Of a stretch of DNA of 64,000 nucleotides, positions 18,745-28,724 are shown one piece after another. Under the pieces are notes generated by a model. It worked only from the letters and a program-made list of their open reading frames with translations, searched no databases and had not been told where the DNA came from. The stretch comes from JACCZX01 sp963786295 (GTDB lineage Bacteria > Pseudomonadota > Gammaproteobacteria > Burkholderiales > Burkholderiaceae_F), in assembly GCA_963786295.1 (NCBI GenBank), contig CAWAYV010000009.1, forward strand, positions 15,593-79,592, written 5' to 3'. Within the stretch, counting starts at the first letter, position 1. Each line of letters starts with the position of its first letter. The position numbers were made by a program, and so were the translations under genes.

Positions 18745-19872
18745 ATGACCGCCACTCTCGAACTAGCCCAGCAGTTGATCGCGCGCCGATCGGTCACGCC
18801 GGCCGACGACGGGTGTCAGGCGTTGATTGCCGAACGTTTGCGTCCGGCCGGATTCGGAGCCGAAACCATTGCTGCCAACGGCGTAACCAATGCGTGGCTG
18901 CGCCGTGGAAATGCCGCTCCTGTTTTCGTATTTGCCGGCCATACCGATGTCGTGCCGTCGGGACCACTCGACAAATGGGCATCCGATCCGTTCAAGCCGA
19001 CGATTCGCAACGGCGCGCTATACGGACGCGGAGCGGCCGACATGAAAAGCTCGGTCGCCGCGTTCGTCGTTGCGGCAGAGCAGTTCGTCAGTGCGCATGC
19101 CGCGCATCGCGGCTCGATTGCGCTGCTGTTGACTTCCGATGAGGAAGGCCCCGCCACTGACGGGACGGTCAAGGTAGTCGACGCCTTGCGCGCACGCGGC
19201 GAGAGGATTGATTACTGCATCGTAGGTGAGCCGACGTCAGTCGACGCGCTCGGCGACACGATCAAGAATGGCCGCCGCGGATCGCTGTCCGGTAGGTTGA
19301 CCGTCGTCGGCGTCCAAGGCCATGTGGCTTATCCGCAATTGGTGCGCAATCCGGTGCACCAGGTGGCGCCAGCGTTGGCGGAGCTCGCGGCGGAGCGCTG
19401 GGATGACGGTAACGAATTTTTCCCGCCGACGACGTTCCAGGTTTCGAATGTGCGCGCCGGCACCGGCGCGCTGAACGTCGTGCCTGGCACTTGCGAGATC
19501 GATTTCAACCTGCGTTTCGCGTCTGTGTCGAGCGCGGAATCGCTGATGCAACGGATCGAAGTGATTCTGCGTAAGCATCGTCTCGAGTTCTCGGTGCAAT
19601 GGACCGTCGGCGCGCAACCCTTCCTGACGCCGCCGGGAGATTTGTCCAATTCGATTACGCGCGCGATCGTCGAAGTTACCGGTCGCGAGCCCGACCTCTC
19701 GACGACCGGTGGCACATCGGATGGCCGCTTCATTTCGACGTTCTGCCCGCAAGTGATCGAGTTCGGACCGCCGAACGCTTCGATCCACAAGATAGACGAG
19801 CATATTGCGGTTGCCGATCTGGAACCGTTGAAGAACGTATACCGCCGCACACTCGAACTGTTGCTCGCATAA
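18745..19872 (+). CDS. dapE: Succinyl-diaminopimelate desuccinylase
   Basis: DapE hydrolyses N-succinyl-LL-DAP to LL-DAP and succinate using two zinc ions. The 375-residue product has the metal-binding VFAGHTDVVPSG and MKSSVAAFV segments. TSDEEGPATDGT carries the catalytic Glu pair, and GGTSDGRFI and EFGPPNASIHKIDE lie near the C-terminus. The open frame begins at 18661, but the start at 18745 (MTATLELAQQLIARRSVTP) matches the family and sits just after a CGGCGGCCCC stretch. With dapC and dapD upstream it completes the succinylase branch of lysine synthesis. prmB follows 12 bases later. Confidence 0.96.
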   Translation: MTATLELAQQLIARRSVTPADDGCQALIAERLRPAGFGAETIAANGVTNAWLRRGNAAPVFVFAGHTDVVPSGPLDKWASDPFKPTIRNGALYGRGAADMKSSVAAFVVAAEQFVSAHAAHRGSIALLLTSDEEGPATDGTVKVVDALRARGERIDYCIVGEPTSVDALGDTIKNGRRGSLSGRLTVVGVQGHVAYPQLVRNPVHQVAPALAELAAERWDDGNEFFPPTTFQVSNVRAGTGALNVVPGTCEIDFNLRFASVSSAESLMQRIEVILRKHRLEFSVQWTVGAQPFLTPPGDLSNSITRAIVEVTGREPDLSTTGGTSDGRFISTFCPQVIEFGPPNASIHKIDEHIAVADLEPLKNVYRRTLELLLA

Positions 19873-19884
19873 GCGCAGGCGAAG

Positions 19885-20778
19885 ATGACGATCGACGCCC
19901 AGGCCAATCTGCGAACGCTGCGCGACGTCCTGCGCTATGCGGTGACCCGCTTTAGCGAGTCCGAGCTTGCGTTCGGTCACGGGCAGGTCGACGCGTTCGA
20001 GGAAGCGGCGTTCATCGTGATGCGCACGTTGCAGCTGCCGCTGCAACGCCTCGATTTTTTTGCCGATGCATATCTGACTCACGGCGAGATCAACGGCCTA
20101 CTGCAAAGCATCGAGCGACGCGTCAAGAAGCGCGTTCCCGCTGCTTACCTGCTGAATGAGGCGTGGCTACAGGGTTATAAGTTTTACGTCGACGAGCGCG
20201 TGGTCATCCCGCGTACGTTCATCGCTGAACTATTGCACGACGATCTGCATCCATGGGTGCAGGACGTCAACGCGGTCACCGACGTCCTCGATCTCTGCAC
20301 CGGCTCCGGCTGTCTGGCGATTATGGCGGCGGATCTCTTTCCGACAGCCAAAGTCGATGCGGTCGATTCGTCGGCTGAAGCGCTGCAGGTCGCAGCGCGC
20401 AACGTTAGCGACTATCACTTTGACGATCGGATTACGCTGATCAAGTCCGATCTGTTCACCGCGGTGACGAACAAGCGCTACGACGTCATCCTGTGCAATC
20501 CCCCGTATGTGACCGATGCAGCGATGGCCAAGCTGCCGAAGGAATATACGCACGAGCCAAGAATGGCATTGGCCGGCGGGCCCGACGGCATGAAGCTGGT
20601 CAAGACGATCGTGCGTCAGGCGCGCGGGCACATGAAGCGAGGTGGCGTGCTGATCGTCGAGGTCGGTGACGGTCGCGCAGCGGCGGAAAAAACGTTCGGC
20701 GATTTACCGCTGGCGTGGCTGACGACGAGCGCAGGCGACGATATGGTGTTCCTGGCGAACCAGGAGCATCTCCCGTAG
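19885..20778 (+). CDS. prmB: Ribosomal protein L3 N5-glutamine methyltransferase
   Basis: PrmB methylates a glutamine in ribosomal protein L3 using S-adenosylmethionine. The 297-residue product has an N-terminal helical domain, an AdoMet-binding DLCTGSGCLAIMAA motif (around residue 135) and the catalytic NPPY at about residue 205. The EYTHEPRMALAGGPDGM segment is typical of PrmB and separates it from PrmC. It starts 12 bases after dapE and ends 3 bases before the ABC-F gene, so the three genes appear to be co-transcribed. Confidence 0.95.
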   Translation: MTIDAQANLRTLRDVLRYAVTRFSESELAFGHGQVDAFEEAAFIVMRTLQLPLQRLDFFADAYLTHGEINGLLQSIERRVKKRVPAAYLLNEAWLQGYKFYVDERVVIPRTFIAELLHDDLHPWVQDVNAVTDVLDLCTGSGCLAIMAADLFPTAKVDAVDSSAEALQVAARNVSDYHFDDRITLIKSDLFTAVTNKRYDVILCNPPYVTDAAMAKLPKEYTHEPRMALAGGPDGMKLVKTIVRQARGHMKRGGVLIVEVGDGRAAAEKTFGDLPLAWLTTSAGDDMVFLANQEHLP

Positions 20779-20781
20779 TTC

Positions 20782-22696
20782 ATGCTGCGCTTGATTGATC
20801 TCGCCGTCGCGCGCGGCGCACGCACGCTGTACCGCAACGTCTCGCTGATCGCACCGCCGGGCGAGCGGATTGGCCTGATCGGTGCCAACGGCTCGGGCAA
20901 ATCGAGCCTGTTTACCGCGATCCTCGGTGAATTGGCGGTCGACTCCGGAGCGATCGAGGCACCGCCGCTCGAACGCATCGCACATGTGGCGCAGGACATT
21001 GAGGCGAGCGAAGAGAGCGCGATAGCGTACGTGCTCGGTGGACACGCCCCGCTGATCGCAGCGCGCACTGAATTGGCGGCGGCCGAAGCGCAACATGATC
21101 CGATGCGGCTAGCGCATGCACACGCGGTACTGGCCGAATTGAATGAAGGTGCGATCACCGCGTCGGCCAAAGCGGTACTGCACGGCTTGGGTTTCGCAGA
21201 GTCCGACAGTGCGCGCTCGGTGCGAAATTTCTCCGGCGGATGGCGCAACCGACTCGCATTGGCGCGCACGCTCTTACGCCCGGCCGATCTTCTGTTGCTT
21301 GACGAGCCCACCAATCACCTTGATCTGGATTCGGTCGTCTGGCTCGAATCGTGGCTGAAGCGCCAGCCGGCGACTGTGCTGGTGATCTCACATGACCGCG
21401 AGTTTCTGGATCGGATCTGCGAAACGACATGGCACATTTCCGATCTCGCGATCCGGCGCTACGCCGGCAACTACAGCGCATTTGAGGCGGCATTTTTTGA
21501 GCAGCAGCGACAACAGGACGCGGCGGCGCGCCAGTACGAGCGCACCGCGGCTCATCTGCAGAGCTTCGTCGACCGATTTCGCGCAAAGGCTTCGAAAGCG
21601 CGGCAGGCGCAGAGCCGATTGAAGATGCTCGACCGTCTGACCGCGATAGAGCCGGTGCGCGCACGTCGCGAATGGCGTTTCGAATTTCCGCAACCATTGA
21701 AGCTGCCGGAGCGGATGCTCGACGCGGATGATGTCACTCTCGGCTATGGCGATCGCATCGTGCTCGGGGGTGTGCGCTTTAACGTGCGCTCGGGCGACCG
21801 CATTGGCATCCTCGGGGTCAACGGTGCCGGCAAATCGACGCTGATCAAGTCGGTGGCCGGTGATCTGGCGCCGCAAGCGGGAGAGCTGCGGCGCGGCGCG
21901 GGACTCGCGATCGGCTACTTTGCGCAGCATCAACTCGATCAATTGCGCGCCGACGAAACGCCGCTGCAGCATCTGCGACGGCTCGCGCCCGAGGCGCGCG
22001 AGCAACAACTGCGTGAGTTTCTCGGCCAGTACCGGTTCTCCGGAGAATTCGCGACTTCGCTGATTGGCCCGATGTCGGGCGGCGAGAAAGCGCGCTGCGC
22101 ACTGGCGCTGATCGCGTGGAAGCGCCCCAACCTGCTGCTGCTCGACGAGCCAACCAACCATCTGGACATCGAAACGCGCGAGGCGTTAACGGTAGCGTTG
22201 TCATCGTATGAAGGCGCGCTGATCCTCGTTTCGCACGACCGTCATTTGCTGCGCGCAACGACAGATCAGTTATGGCTGGTACACGACGGCGAAGTCGCGC
22301 CTTTCGATGGCGATCTCGACGACTACTCGTCGTTGATCCTCGCAAGCCGGCGCGAAGGGTCACGCAAGGAGGACACCGACGGTACCGATCGCCGCAGCGA
22401 ACGCAAGCAGGAAGCGGTCGCGCGGCAGCGCGTCGCGTCGGCGCGCAAGCCGCTGCAGAACAAGCTCAACGCCATCGAGACTGAGTTGGCGCAGATTTCA
22501 AACGAATTGCGCGAGCTCGACGTGCGGCTCGCCGATCCCGACTTCTATCACTCCGGTGCGGCGGACGAAGTCGCCGCTACGTTGAAACGCCGCGGTGAGC
22601 TCGCGCGCAAGGTCGATTCGCTCGAATCGCGCTGGCTTGAAATTCAGACGCAGCTCGAAGCGATCGTCGATACGACCAGCAAAGGCCGCCGCATGA
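20782..22696 (+). CDS. yheS: ABC-F ATPase, YheS-like (stop masked by a frameshift)
   Basis: ABC-F proteins are soluble, translation-associated ATPases with two nucleotide-binding domains and no membrane part. First domain: Walker A GANGSGKSS, signature FSGGWRNRLALA, Walker B LLLLDEPTNHLD. Second domain: GVNGAGKST, MSGGEKARCALAL, LLLDEPTNHLDIE. A charged linker lies between them and a coiled-coil tail follows. As sequenced, the frame runs on into the CoA transferase gene and makes a 937-residue chimera. Removing one A from the AAA at 22681-22683 creates a TGA at 22694-22696 that overlaps the next ATG (ATGA). The result is 637 residues, the same length as E. coli YheS. I therefore treat the fusion as false. 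Confidence 0.88.
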
Positions 22697-23881
22697 GCCG
22701 TCCATTGGATGGCTTGACGATTATCGACATGACGCGGTTATTACCGGGGCCGGCGGCAACGATGCACCTCGTCGACTTCGGCGCCGATGTCATCAAGGTC
22801 GAAGACACCGGCGCCGGCGATTACATGCGCAACTTTCCGCCGACCGTTGCACTCAACGGCGGCAAGACGGTCAACGCGGCGTTCGAAGCGGTGAATCGGG
22901 GCAAGCGCTCGATCGCGATCGATTTGAAGTCTGAGGAAGGGCGTGAAGTCTTGTTGCGATTGGTCGATCGAGCCGATGCGTTGATCGAGGGTTTTCGTCC
23001 CGGCGTCCTGGCGCGGCTTTCGCTCGGCTGGGAGACGCTGCACGCACGCAATCCGCGCTTGGTGTTGTGCTCGCTATCGGGCTACGGTCAGAGCGGCCCG
23101 CTGTCGCAGCGCGCCGGCCATGATCTGAATTACATCGCGATGACCGGTGTGCTGGATCAGATCCGCGCCGGTGGCAAGCTCGCGATTCCTAATCTTCAGA
23201 TCGGCGATCTGTTGGGCGGAACGTTATCGGCATTGGCGACGATGTTGATCGCGATGCTTGGCGCACTGCGCAGCGGCCAAGGCGTACACGTCGACGTCGC
23301 GATGACCGATGGACTGCTCGCACATCACTTGTTTCCGCACGCCAGCGTCGACAGCGGCGTCGACCCGGTAGCCGAAAGCACATTGCTGACCGGAGGCGTC
23401 GCTTGCTATCAGATTTATCAGACGTCGGATCGAGCATCATCTGGCAGTCGGCGCGCTCGAGCTGAAGTTCTGGCAGGCGTTCGCCGAAGCGGCGGGCTTA
23501 AGCGAACTCAAATCGCGGCACTGGGAACTCGGCGAAGCGCCTGGCTCGCCGGCGGCGGTTGCCACGATGGAATTAGTCGCGCAGCGGATCGCTGAGTATC
23601 CGCTCAAACATTGGTTAAAGGTCTTCGAACCGGTCGATGCATGCGTTACCCCGGTGTTGACTCCAGCGGAAGCGCTCTCGCACCCGCATCATCTGGCGCG
23701 CCACCTCGTGCACCGGGAACGCGGCGTCTCCGAGATCGGCCCGCTGGCTCAGATGGGACCACCTGACTGGGCTTCACGCGCGGCTCCTGATCACGGAGAA
23801 CACACTTCCGCGCTGCTCGCAGAGATCGGTTATTCAGCCGCGGACGCGCAACGCATGGCCGCCGCCGGCGTTGTCAAATGA
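22693..23881 (+). CDS. CaiB/BaiF family CoA transferase, alpha-methylacyl-CoA racemase type (frameshifted)
   Basis: Family III CoA transferases move CoA between carboxylic acids or, in the racemase branch, epimerise 2-methylacyl-CoAs. The N-terminus MSRPLDGLTIIDMTRLLPGP and the VIKVEDTGAGDYMR, NRGKRSIAIDLKS, LIEGFRPGV and LSGYGQSGPL motifs are characteristic. The frame breaks near 23430: QTSD is followed in another frame by LAVGALELKFW and then VDACVTPVLTPAEALSHPH. That C-terminal text is typical of the racemase subgroup. One surplus base repairs it to about 395 residues. It ends in an ATGA overlap with the next gene, a kinase-like protein. The exact substrate is unknown. Confidence 0.85.
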
Positions 23882-24918
23882 ACCAGCTCGGCGAAGTCAC
23901 CGCGCGGCACGACTTCGATCGCGCGAAGCTTGCGGCGCATCTGCAAGCGCATCTGCCGGACTTTCGCGGGCCTCTCGAAGTCAAGCAGTTCCAGGGCGGC
24001 CAATCGAACCCGACGTATCTGCTGACAACACCCACCGCGAACTACGTGATGCGCAGCAAGCCGGGGCCTGTGGCAAAACTGCTGCCTTCCGCGCACGCAA
24101 TCGAGCGTGAGTTTCGCGTAATGACGGCGCTCGCCACGCATCGAATACCGGTCCCACGCACACTGCTCCTGGTTGAAGACGAATCGGTGATCGGCCGCGC
24201 TTTTTTTGTGATGGAACACGTCGACGGCCGCATTTTCTGGGAACAATCGCTTCCCGATCTTTCGCCGTCTGAACGCGCAGCGATTTACGACGAGATGAAC
24301 CGTGTGATCGCGAAGCTGCACGCGGTTGATGTTGCACGTGCCGGACTGGCCGACTTTGGTAAGACGGGTAATTACTTCGAGCGCCAGATTGGTCGCTGGA
24401 GCAAACAGTATCGAGCCTCCGAAACCGAATCGGTCGAGGCAATGAACCGCCTGATCGAGTGGCTGCCGCTGCACATTCCGCCGGGCGATGAAAGCACCGT
24501 CGTGCACGGCGACTATCGAATGGACAACCTCATTTTTCATCCGACCGAGCCGCGCGTCATTGCGGTGCTCGATTGGGAGTTATCGACCCTCGGCCATCCG
24601 CTGGCGGACTTTTCGTATCACTGCATGAGCTGGCACATTCCTCCGGGCGCGTTTCGCGGCATCGCCGGCCTCGATCATCGAGCGCTCGGAATTCCGACGG
24701 AGGAAGAGTATCTGCAGCGTTACACCGAGCGCACCGGTCGCGCTATTGATCACTGGAATTTTTATCTCGCCTACAACCTGTTTCGCATTGCGGCGATTCT
24801 GCAAGGCGTTTACAAGCGCTCGACTGAAGGCATTGCGTCGTCCGATAACGCAGCCCAATCGGGCGCGCGAGCGAAGGCGTTGGCGGAGATCGGTTGGGGA
24901 TACGCGCAGCAGGCGTGA
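23878..24918 (+). CDS. ACAD10/ACAD11-type phosphotransferase (hydroxyacyl-CoA kinase-like)
   Basis: The 346-residue product belongs to the aminoglycoside-phosphotransferase fold. It has QGGQSNPTYLL (nucleotide loop), the catalytic loop VVHGDYRMDNLIFH with its Asp and Asn, and the metal-binding VLDWELSTLGHPLADFSY. This text is typical of the kinase domain of eukaryotic ACAD10/ACAD11 and of bacterial stand-alone forms, which are linked to catabolism of 4-hydroxy fatty acids through phosphorylation. That function is established for the ACAD proteins and only inferred here. It overlaps the CoA transferase by 4 bases, and an acyl-CoA dehydrogenase of the matching family lies 1.7 kb downstream on the same strand. 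Confidence 0.85.
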   Translation: MNQLGEVTARHDFDRAKLAAHLQAHLPDFRGPLEVKQFQGGQSNPTYLLTTPTANYVMRSKPGPVAKLLPSAHAIEREFRVMTALATHRIPVPRTLLLVEDESVIGRAFFVMEHVDGRIFWEQSLPDLSPSERAAIYDEMNRVIAKLHAVDVARAGLADFGKTGNYFERQIGRWSKQYRASETESVEAMNRLIEWLPLHIPPGDESTVVHGDYRMDNLIFHPTEPRVIAVLDWELSTLGHPLADFSYHCMSWHIPPGAFRGIAGLDHRALGIPTEEEYLQRYTERTGRAIDHWNFYLAYNLFRIAAILQGVYKRSTEGIASSDNAAQSGARAKALAEIGWGYAQQA

Positions 24919-24962
24919 TTCGACGCGCATTGCACGGAAATACTTCTAGTCAGTTACGCCAT

Positions 24963-25526
24963 CTATTTCTTTTGCGCGGCCTGCTCTTGCATCTTGCGCA
25001 AAGACTTCATCCACTCGGTCCAGTCTTGCGGCCCGCTTTCGAACCGTTTCTTCAGATTCGCCAGCACGTCGTCCCATGCGCGATCGAAGTAGGCGAACGT
25101 CTTGTCCCACTCGCCGCCCTCGCCCCAGCCGGTGTGATGCAGGCTAACGCGCGTTTCCTTTTCGCTGACCGGAGCAAAGCGCAACACGACAAACGTTCGC
25201 TGCTGCCGCGCTGCTGGAAGATGCGGCGGCGCGTTCCAGTCGAACGACAGCATCTGCTTCGGCTGCAGCGCCATGAATCGCATGTCATCGGCGCCTTTCA
25301 ACCCGGCTTCAGCCAGCGGGTTGATGTAGATCTGAAACGCGCCGCCAACTTTCGGCTCGATTTTCGCGTCCGGCGCGAAGAAGCTGATGATCCCTTCGCG
25401 CGTCGTCCATGCGTCCCATGTCTGGTCGAGTGTCGCGGGTACGACAATCGACTTGTCGATGCTGCGCTCAACGGCACCTGCAACCCCAATCGACGCAAAC
25501 AGAAGCAAAGCGGTAAACAGTTTCAT
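24963..25526 (-). CDS. Exported SRPBCC (AHSA1-like) protein
   Basis: This predicted secreted or periplasmic protein of 187 residues starts MKLFTALLLFASIGVAGAVE, a clear Sec signal peptide. The rest fits the SRPBCC/AHSA1 ligand-binding fold: SIVVPATLDQTWDAWTTREGI at the start, then ADDMRFMALQPKQMLSFDW, and HHTGWGEGGEWDKTFAYFDRAW, the usual C-terminal signature. The open frame extends to 25646, but the start at 25526 has a GAGAGGCG site and begins the signal peptide. Function is unknown; related proteins are often annotated as polyketide cyclase/START-like. It is convergent with the kinase gene and sits 25 bases downstream of the oxidoreductase. Confidence 0.8.
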   Translation of the reverse strand: MKLFTALLLFASIGVAGAVERSIDKSIVVPATLDQTWDAWTTREGIISFFAPDAKIEPKVGGAFQIYINPLAEAGLKGADDMRFMALQPKQMLSFDWNAPPHLPAARQQRTFVVLRFAPVSEKETRVSLHHTGWGEGGEWDKTFAYFDRAWDDVLANLKKRFESGPQDWTEWMKSLRKMQEQAAQKK

Positions 25527-25551
25527 CGCGCCTCTCATGCGAGTTTGGTGA

Positions 25552-26526
25552 TCAAGGGCGAATGACAAGCTTGCCGATGACATTGCGGGCGAGCAGCGCC
25601 TGCAGCGCACGCGGCGTTTCGGCCAGCGAATAGACATGCGAAACATGCGGCTTCAACTTGCCCTCTGCAAGCCATGCAAACAGCTCTCTTAACATCGCGA
25701 AATTCGCGTTCGGTTCTCGCTTCGCAAATTCGCCCCAGAATAAGCCGACCGCCGACGCGCCCTTCAACAGCAACAGATTGGCCGGGATCTGCGGAATCTC
25801 ACCTTGCGCAAAACCGACAATCAGCAACCGCCCGCGCCACGCGAGCGAACGCACTGCCGCTTCGGTGCCGGGACCACCGACCGGATCGTAAATGACATCG
25901 GCGCCGTTACCGCCGGTTAGATTCTTGACCGCGTCGCGCAGGTCCATCGCCGCGTAATTGATCAATTCGTCGGCACCGTGCTCCTTCGCCGCCGCAAGTT
26001 TGTCCGAACTCGATGCGGCTGCAATCACTCGCGCGCCCGCGACTTTCCCCAGTTCGACTGCTGCTAGCCCAACGCCGCCGCCGGCGCCCAGTACCAGCAG
26101 CGTCTCGCCCGCTTTCAATTGCCCACGGTCGAAGAGCGCATGGTGCGAGGTTGCATACGTCAGCGTGAATGCGGCTGCGACCTCGTCACTGACGCCGTCC
26201 GGTATCGCCACCACCAAAGCAGCCGGCGCGCAGACGTATTCCGCAAACCCGCCGACGCCGACGAAGGCGATGACCCGGTCCGCGAGCTTTAGATGCCGTA
26301 CGCCTTCGCCGACGGCGTCGACCGTCCCAGCCACTTCGGTACCGGGCACGAATGGCAGTTTCGGTTGCAGCTGATACTTCTTCTGCACGATCAGTGCATC
26401 GGGAAAGTTGACGCCCGCTGCAGCGATCCGAATGCGCACCTGCCCGGGGCCGGGCTCGGGCAGTGGCAGATCGGCCAGTATCAGCTTGTCGGGCGCGCCC
26501 CACTCGACGCATTGAATGGCTTTCAT
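25552..26526 (-). CDS. NADPH:quinone oxidoreductase family protein
   Basis: This is a medium-chain dehydrogenase/reductase of the zinc-free quinone-reductase class, 324 residues. It shows MKAIQCVEWGAPDKLILADLP at the start, the AAAGVNFPDALIVQKKYQ segment, PGTEVAGTVDAVGEGV, and the NADPH-binding GAGGGVGLAAVELGK (about 150). It lacks the structural zinc Cys cluster of alcohol dehydrogenases. The start is taken as the ATG at 26526; a GTG nine bases upstream is in frame. It is divergent from the acyl-CoA dehydrogenase gene across a 73-base gap. The precise substrate cannot be told. Confidence 0.85.
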   Translation of the reverse strand: MKAIQCVEWGAPDKLILADLPLPEPGPGQVRIRIAAAGVNFPDALIVQKKYQLQPKLPFVPGTEVAGTVDAVGEGVRHLKLADRVIAFVGVGGFAEYVCAPAALVVAIPDGVSDEVAAAFTLTYATSHHALFDRGQLKAGETLLVLGAGGGVGLAAVELGKVAGARVIAAASSSDKLAAAKEHGADELINYAAMDLRDAVKNLTGGNGADVIYDPVGGPGTEAAVRSLAWRGRLLIVGFAQGEIPQIPANLLLLKGASAVGLFWGEFAKREPNANFAMLRELFAWLAEGKLKPHVSHVYSLAETPRALQALLARNVIGKLVIRP

Positions 26527-26599
26527 CGGCCGCACTTTAAACTGCCGTGCTTCAAATCGCGAGCCGGCGCGTCGATTGCGCTGAGCTATTCTGCGCAGT

Positions 26600-27824
26600 A
26601 TGCAATTCGACTATTCGCCGAAAGTCCAGCAGCTGCGCGAGCGCGTCGATTCGTTTATGCAGCAGCACGTTTATCCGAACGAACAACGGTTTTATCGGGA
26701 GATCGAAGAAAATACGCAGCGCGGCGCGCGCTGGACTCCGACCAAACTCATCGAAGAGTTGAAGCCGAAGGCACGAGCCGCCGGGTTGTGGAATCTGTTC
26801 CTTCCCGAGTCTTCGCATGGCGCAGGGCTGACGAACCTCGAATACGCACCACTCGCAGAATCGATGGGTCGCGTTCCATGGGCGCCGGAAGTGTTCAATT
26901 GCTCCGCGCCCGATACCGGCAACATGGAAACGATCGAGCGCTACGGCAGCGACGCCCACAAGCAGCAATGGTTAAAGCCGCTGCTGGCTGGCGAAATTCG
27001 CTCGGCATTCGTGATGACCGAGCCCGCGGTCGCGTCGAGCGATGCGACGAATATTCAGACGTCGATCGTGCGCGACGGCGGCGAGTACGTGATCAACGGC
27101 CGCAAGTGGTGGATCTCGGGCGCCGGAGATCCGCGCTGTCGCATCTATATTGTGATGGGCAAGACAGATCCCGAGGCACCGAAGCATTCACAGCAGTCGA
27201 TGATCCTGGTGCCGGCCGACACGCCGGGTATCAACGTGATGCGGCCGTTAAGCGTCTTCGGTTATGACGACGCGCCGCACGGCCACATGGAAATCGACTT
27301 TAAAGAACGTGCGCGTGCCGGCCGCTAACCTGATGCTCGGCGAAGGACGTGGCTTCGAAATCGCGCAGGGCCGGCTGGGGCCGGGACGCATTCATCACTG
27401 TATGCGTTCGATCGGACTCGCCGAACGCGCGCTCGAGCTGATGTGCCGGCGGCTTTCAAGCCGCGTCGCGTTCGGCTCGGCGGTTGCGCGCCAGAGCGTG
27501 TGGCAGGAGCGAATTGCCGATGCACGTTGCAGAATCGACCAAGCGCGCTTGCTGACGCTGAAGGCGGCGTGGATGATGGACACGGTCGGCAACAAGGCAG
27601 CGAAAGCCGAAATCGCGATGATCAAGGTCGTCGCACCGAACGTGGCATGCGATGTGCTCGACTGGGCCATCCAGGCGCATGGCGGTGGCGGCGTATGTGA
27701 CGACTTTCCGTTGGCGTACGCGTACGCACACGCGCGCACGCTGCGGCTGGCCGATGGACCCGACGAAGTCCATCGCAACGCAATTGCAAAAGTTGAGCTT
27801 GGAAAAGCAGGAGGTGCAAAGTGA
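26600..27824 (+). CDS. Acyl-CoA dehydrogenase, ACAD11-like (frameshifted)
   Basis: This FAD-dependent dehydrogenase oxidises an acyl-CoA at C2-C3. It shows WNLFLPESSHGAGLTNLEYA, the FAD/substrate motif FVMTEPAVASSDATNI, and GRKWWISGAGDPRC. After the break come EGRGFEIAQGRLGPGRIHHC and WAIQAHGGGGVCDDFPLA. All of this is typical of the ACAD10/11 subgroup. The frame breaks near 27305: DFK should be followed by NVRVPAANLMLGEG, and one surplus base explains it. The repaired length is about 407 residues. Its 3' end overlaps the GST gene by 4 bases (GTGA). With the kinase and the CoA transferase nearby it suggests a pathway for unusual fatty acids. Confidence 0.9.
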
Positions 27825-28507
27825 TCGATCTTTATACCTGGCCGACACCGAACGGCCACAAAGTCCACATCATGCTCGAGGAGTGCGCGCTGCCGTACAA
27901 GGTGCACCCGATCGATATCGGTGCAGGCGATCAGTTCAAGCCTGAGTTTCTGAAAATCAGCCCGAACAACAAGATGCCCGCCATCGTCGATTCCGACGGA
28001 CCCGACGGCAAGCCCATTTCCATCTTCGAATCGGGCGCGATCCTGCTGTATTTGGCCGGCAAGACCGGCAAGTTTTTGCCTAACGATGTGCGAGGCAAGT
28101 ACATCGCATTGCAATGGCTGATGTTTCAGATGGGTGGCGTCGGCCCGATGTTTGGTCAGGCACACCACTTCCGCAACTACGCGCCTGAAAAAATCGACTA
28201 CGCGATCAACCGTTACACCAACGAAGCGAAGCGGCTATACGGTGTGATGAACAAGCGTCTGGGCGAAGCGAAATATTTCGCTTATGACTACTCGATTGCT
28301 GACATGGCGATCTTCCCGTGGACACGGTCACACGCCAATCAGGGAGTCGATCTGGCGGAATTTCCGAACGTGAAGCGCTGGTTCGACGCGATCGACGCGC
28401 GGCCCGCGGTCAAGCGCGCCGTCCAAGTCCTGGCCGATCGGCGCAAGCCAATCGACGACAAGCAAAAGGAAGTGCTGTTCGGCGCCACGCAGTACGAGCG
28501 ACGCTAG
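27821..28507 (+). CDS. Glutathione S-transferase, YfcG/YghU-like
   Basis: This 228-residue cytosolic GST has a thioredoxin-fold N-terminal domain (MIDLYTWPTPNGHKVHIMLE, with the catalytic-site Thr-Pro-Asn-Gly typical of the Nu class). The cis-Pro motif NNKMPAIVD and ESGAILLYLA, which binds the glutathione gamma-Glu, follow, and then an all-helical C-terminal domain. E. coli YfcG, the closest familiar relative, has disulfide reductase activity; that function is inferred here. The start is a GTG at 27821 with a strong GGAGG site 6 bases before. It overlaps the acyl-CoA dehydrogenase stop. It is the last core gene before the accessory block; the following 217 bases hold no gene I can recognise. 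Confidence 0.92.
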   Translation: MIDLYTWPTPNGHKVHIMLEECALPYKVHPIDIGAGDQFKPEFLKISPNNKMPAIVDSDGPDGKPISIFESGAILLYLAGKTGKFLPNDVRGKYIALQWLMFQMGGVGPMFGQAHHFRNYAPEKIDYAINRYTNEAKRLYGVMNKRLGEAKYFAYDYSIADMAIFPWTRSHANQGVDLAEFPNVKRWFDAIDARPAVKRAVQVLADRRKPIDDKQKEVLFGATQYERR

Positions 28508-28724
28508 CTCAGCCAGGGGTCAGATGCTCGGACGTGGCTTTGATACCCCAACCAAGCTTGTCATCTACGCATCAACGCTCGAGTGAGCTAGTGCAGGTTC
28601 TCAGCTCAACCGGCTTACAACGCAAGATAGGCGAGCAGCGACCAGCTTCAAGCGTCGCAACTTCGCAATATCACAGGTGCGAGTAGACTCCCGCGGCACG
28701 CGCACCGATAGCCTCGCTGCGCAT

